Shown here piece by piece: positions 14,079-14,499 of a stretch of 14,499 bases of DNA. The notes beneath the pieces are model-generated. The model made no database searches, was not told the origin of the DNA, and worked only from the letters and a program-made list of their open reading frames with translations. Within the stretch, counting starts at the first letter, position 1. The number at the start of each line of letters is the position of its first letter. This DNA comes from CAVWDI01 sp046259385 (GTDB lineage Bacteria; Chloroflexota; Anaerolineae; Anaerolineales; UBA4823), in contig JBJYWI010000188.1 in assembly GCA_046259385.1 (NCBI GenBank), positions 1-14,499 of the forward strand, written 5' to 3'. The translations under genes and the position numbers were made by a program.

Positions 14079-14499
14079 TTATGCAAAATCAAGAGCACGT
14101 CTTTCCCACGCTTCGACGTTTACTCCCTTAATCAAAAGCCACAAACAAAGTGAACCTTCCGCAATGAAACTTACCGCAAGACTTATGGAACTTATTACTT
14201 CGTAGCCTGGGAAAAAGAAAAACTGAAAGAACCATATCAGCATCGCAAAACCATCAATGATTAACAAGATACCCAAAATTCTGGGAAGGTAGCCTGATTT
14301 ATATACCAGATAACCAAGAGGAAAAAGCCACAGGTTCAAAAATAGATTGGCGATCATGAATCCATGTTGGTATAAATTGAGAAATAATATCGCCAAAGCT
14401 TGCAGTTGATCTGCTTGGAAAACTTTCAAAGAATCAGCACTGCTTAATAGCAGCAGTGCAGCAAATTCACTAAACAAAATACTACACCATATAGCAACC
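14079..14499 (-). CDS. DUF4386-family membrane protein, C-terminal part (5' end outside window)
   Basis: The frame stays open to the right edge (residues before the TTG at 14477 read VAIWCSI), so the start lies outside. About 140 residues are present with four hydrophobic helices. The stretch LWLFPLGYLVYKSGYLPRIL, then GILLIIDG, and the final SLCLWLLIKGVNVEAW match the C-terminal half of DUF4386, a membrane family of unknown function common in Chloroflexota, Actinobacteria and Bacteroidota. The family is usually about 220-240 residues, so roughly the last 60 percent is here. A short region follows its stop (13954-14078) with no recognised gene before repeat copy C. Confidence 0.85.
   Translation of the reverse strand, partial: VAIWCSILFSEFAALLLLSSADSLKVFQADQLQALAILFLNLYQHGFMIANLFLNLWLFPLGYLVYKSGYLPRILGILLIIDGFAMLIWFFQFFFFPGYEVISSISLAVSFIAEGSLCLWLLIKGVNVEAWERRALDFA

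Noticed and set aside
13972..14205. 77-residue plus-strand frame
   Set aside because: Antisense shadow of the DUF4386 gene and the gap after it; no ribosome binding site or motif.

Overview
The window looks like a stretch of chromosome from an uncultured or environmental bacterium, most plausibly Chloroflexota (Anaerolineae-like). This is inferred from the gene families (tandem membrane-SHOCT proteins beside a CPH-type copper ATPase, DUF4386, DUF5661, a CarD-like protein paired with an RpoD-type sigma factor), not from any marker rRNA. No rRNA, tRNA or CRISPR array was seen. The first 443 bases are visibly richer in G+C than the AT-rich remainder, so a composition boundary lies near the end of the first gene.

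Layout. 1-443: C-terminal end of an MFS transporter. 654-897: a decayed SnoaL-like ester cyclase (two frameshifts and a nonsense codon). 898-1738: no gene recognised, two short perfect hairpins. 1739-4495, plus strand: a transcription/RNA cluster with an RpoD-type sigma factor, a CarD-like RNA polymerase-binding protein, a highly charged Q/E/R-rich helical protein and a cold-shock protein closed by a strong terminator. 4631-4900: first copy of a dispersed intergenic repeat that contains a hairpin. 5076-6904: an OmpR-type response regulator and its histidine kinase, 2 bases apart. 7067-9692: two small membrane-SHOCT proteins and a CopB-type (CPH) P1B ATPase with a His-rich N-terminus. 9714-10256: a c-type cytochrome lipoprotein. 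10426-10647: remnant resembling a second cytochrome c. 10751-11317: a thioredoxin-fold lipoprotein whose active site reads U-P-P-C with an in-frame TGA, followed at the right distance by a perfect hairpin: a probable selenoprotein. 11351-11616: second repeat copy. Then, on the minus strand, a DUF5661 protein, a multi-pass membrane protein of unknown function, a truncated membrane-protein fragment abutting the third repeat copy, and a DUF4386 membrane protein running off the right edge.

How the genes may work together. The two-component system, SHOCT proteins, ATPase, cytochrome lipoprotein and redoxin lipoprotein lie in one direction with short gaps, and form a plausible metal (copper) homeostasis and extracytoplasmic redox module. 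The kinase has a very short extracytoplasmic loop carrying a His/Met cluster, which would suit copper sensing, and an array of 11-base-spaced direct repeats lies between the kinase and the SHOCT/CopB genes where its regulator could bind. The two most notable items are the probable Sec-containing redoxin with a SECIS-like hairpin, and the three-copy intergenic repeat, whose hairpin shows two compensatory base-pair changes between two of the copies.
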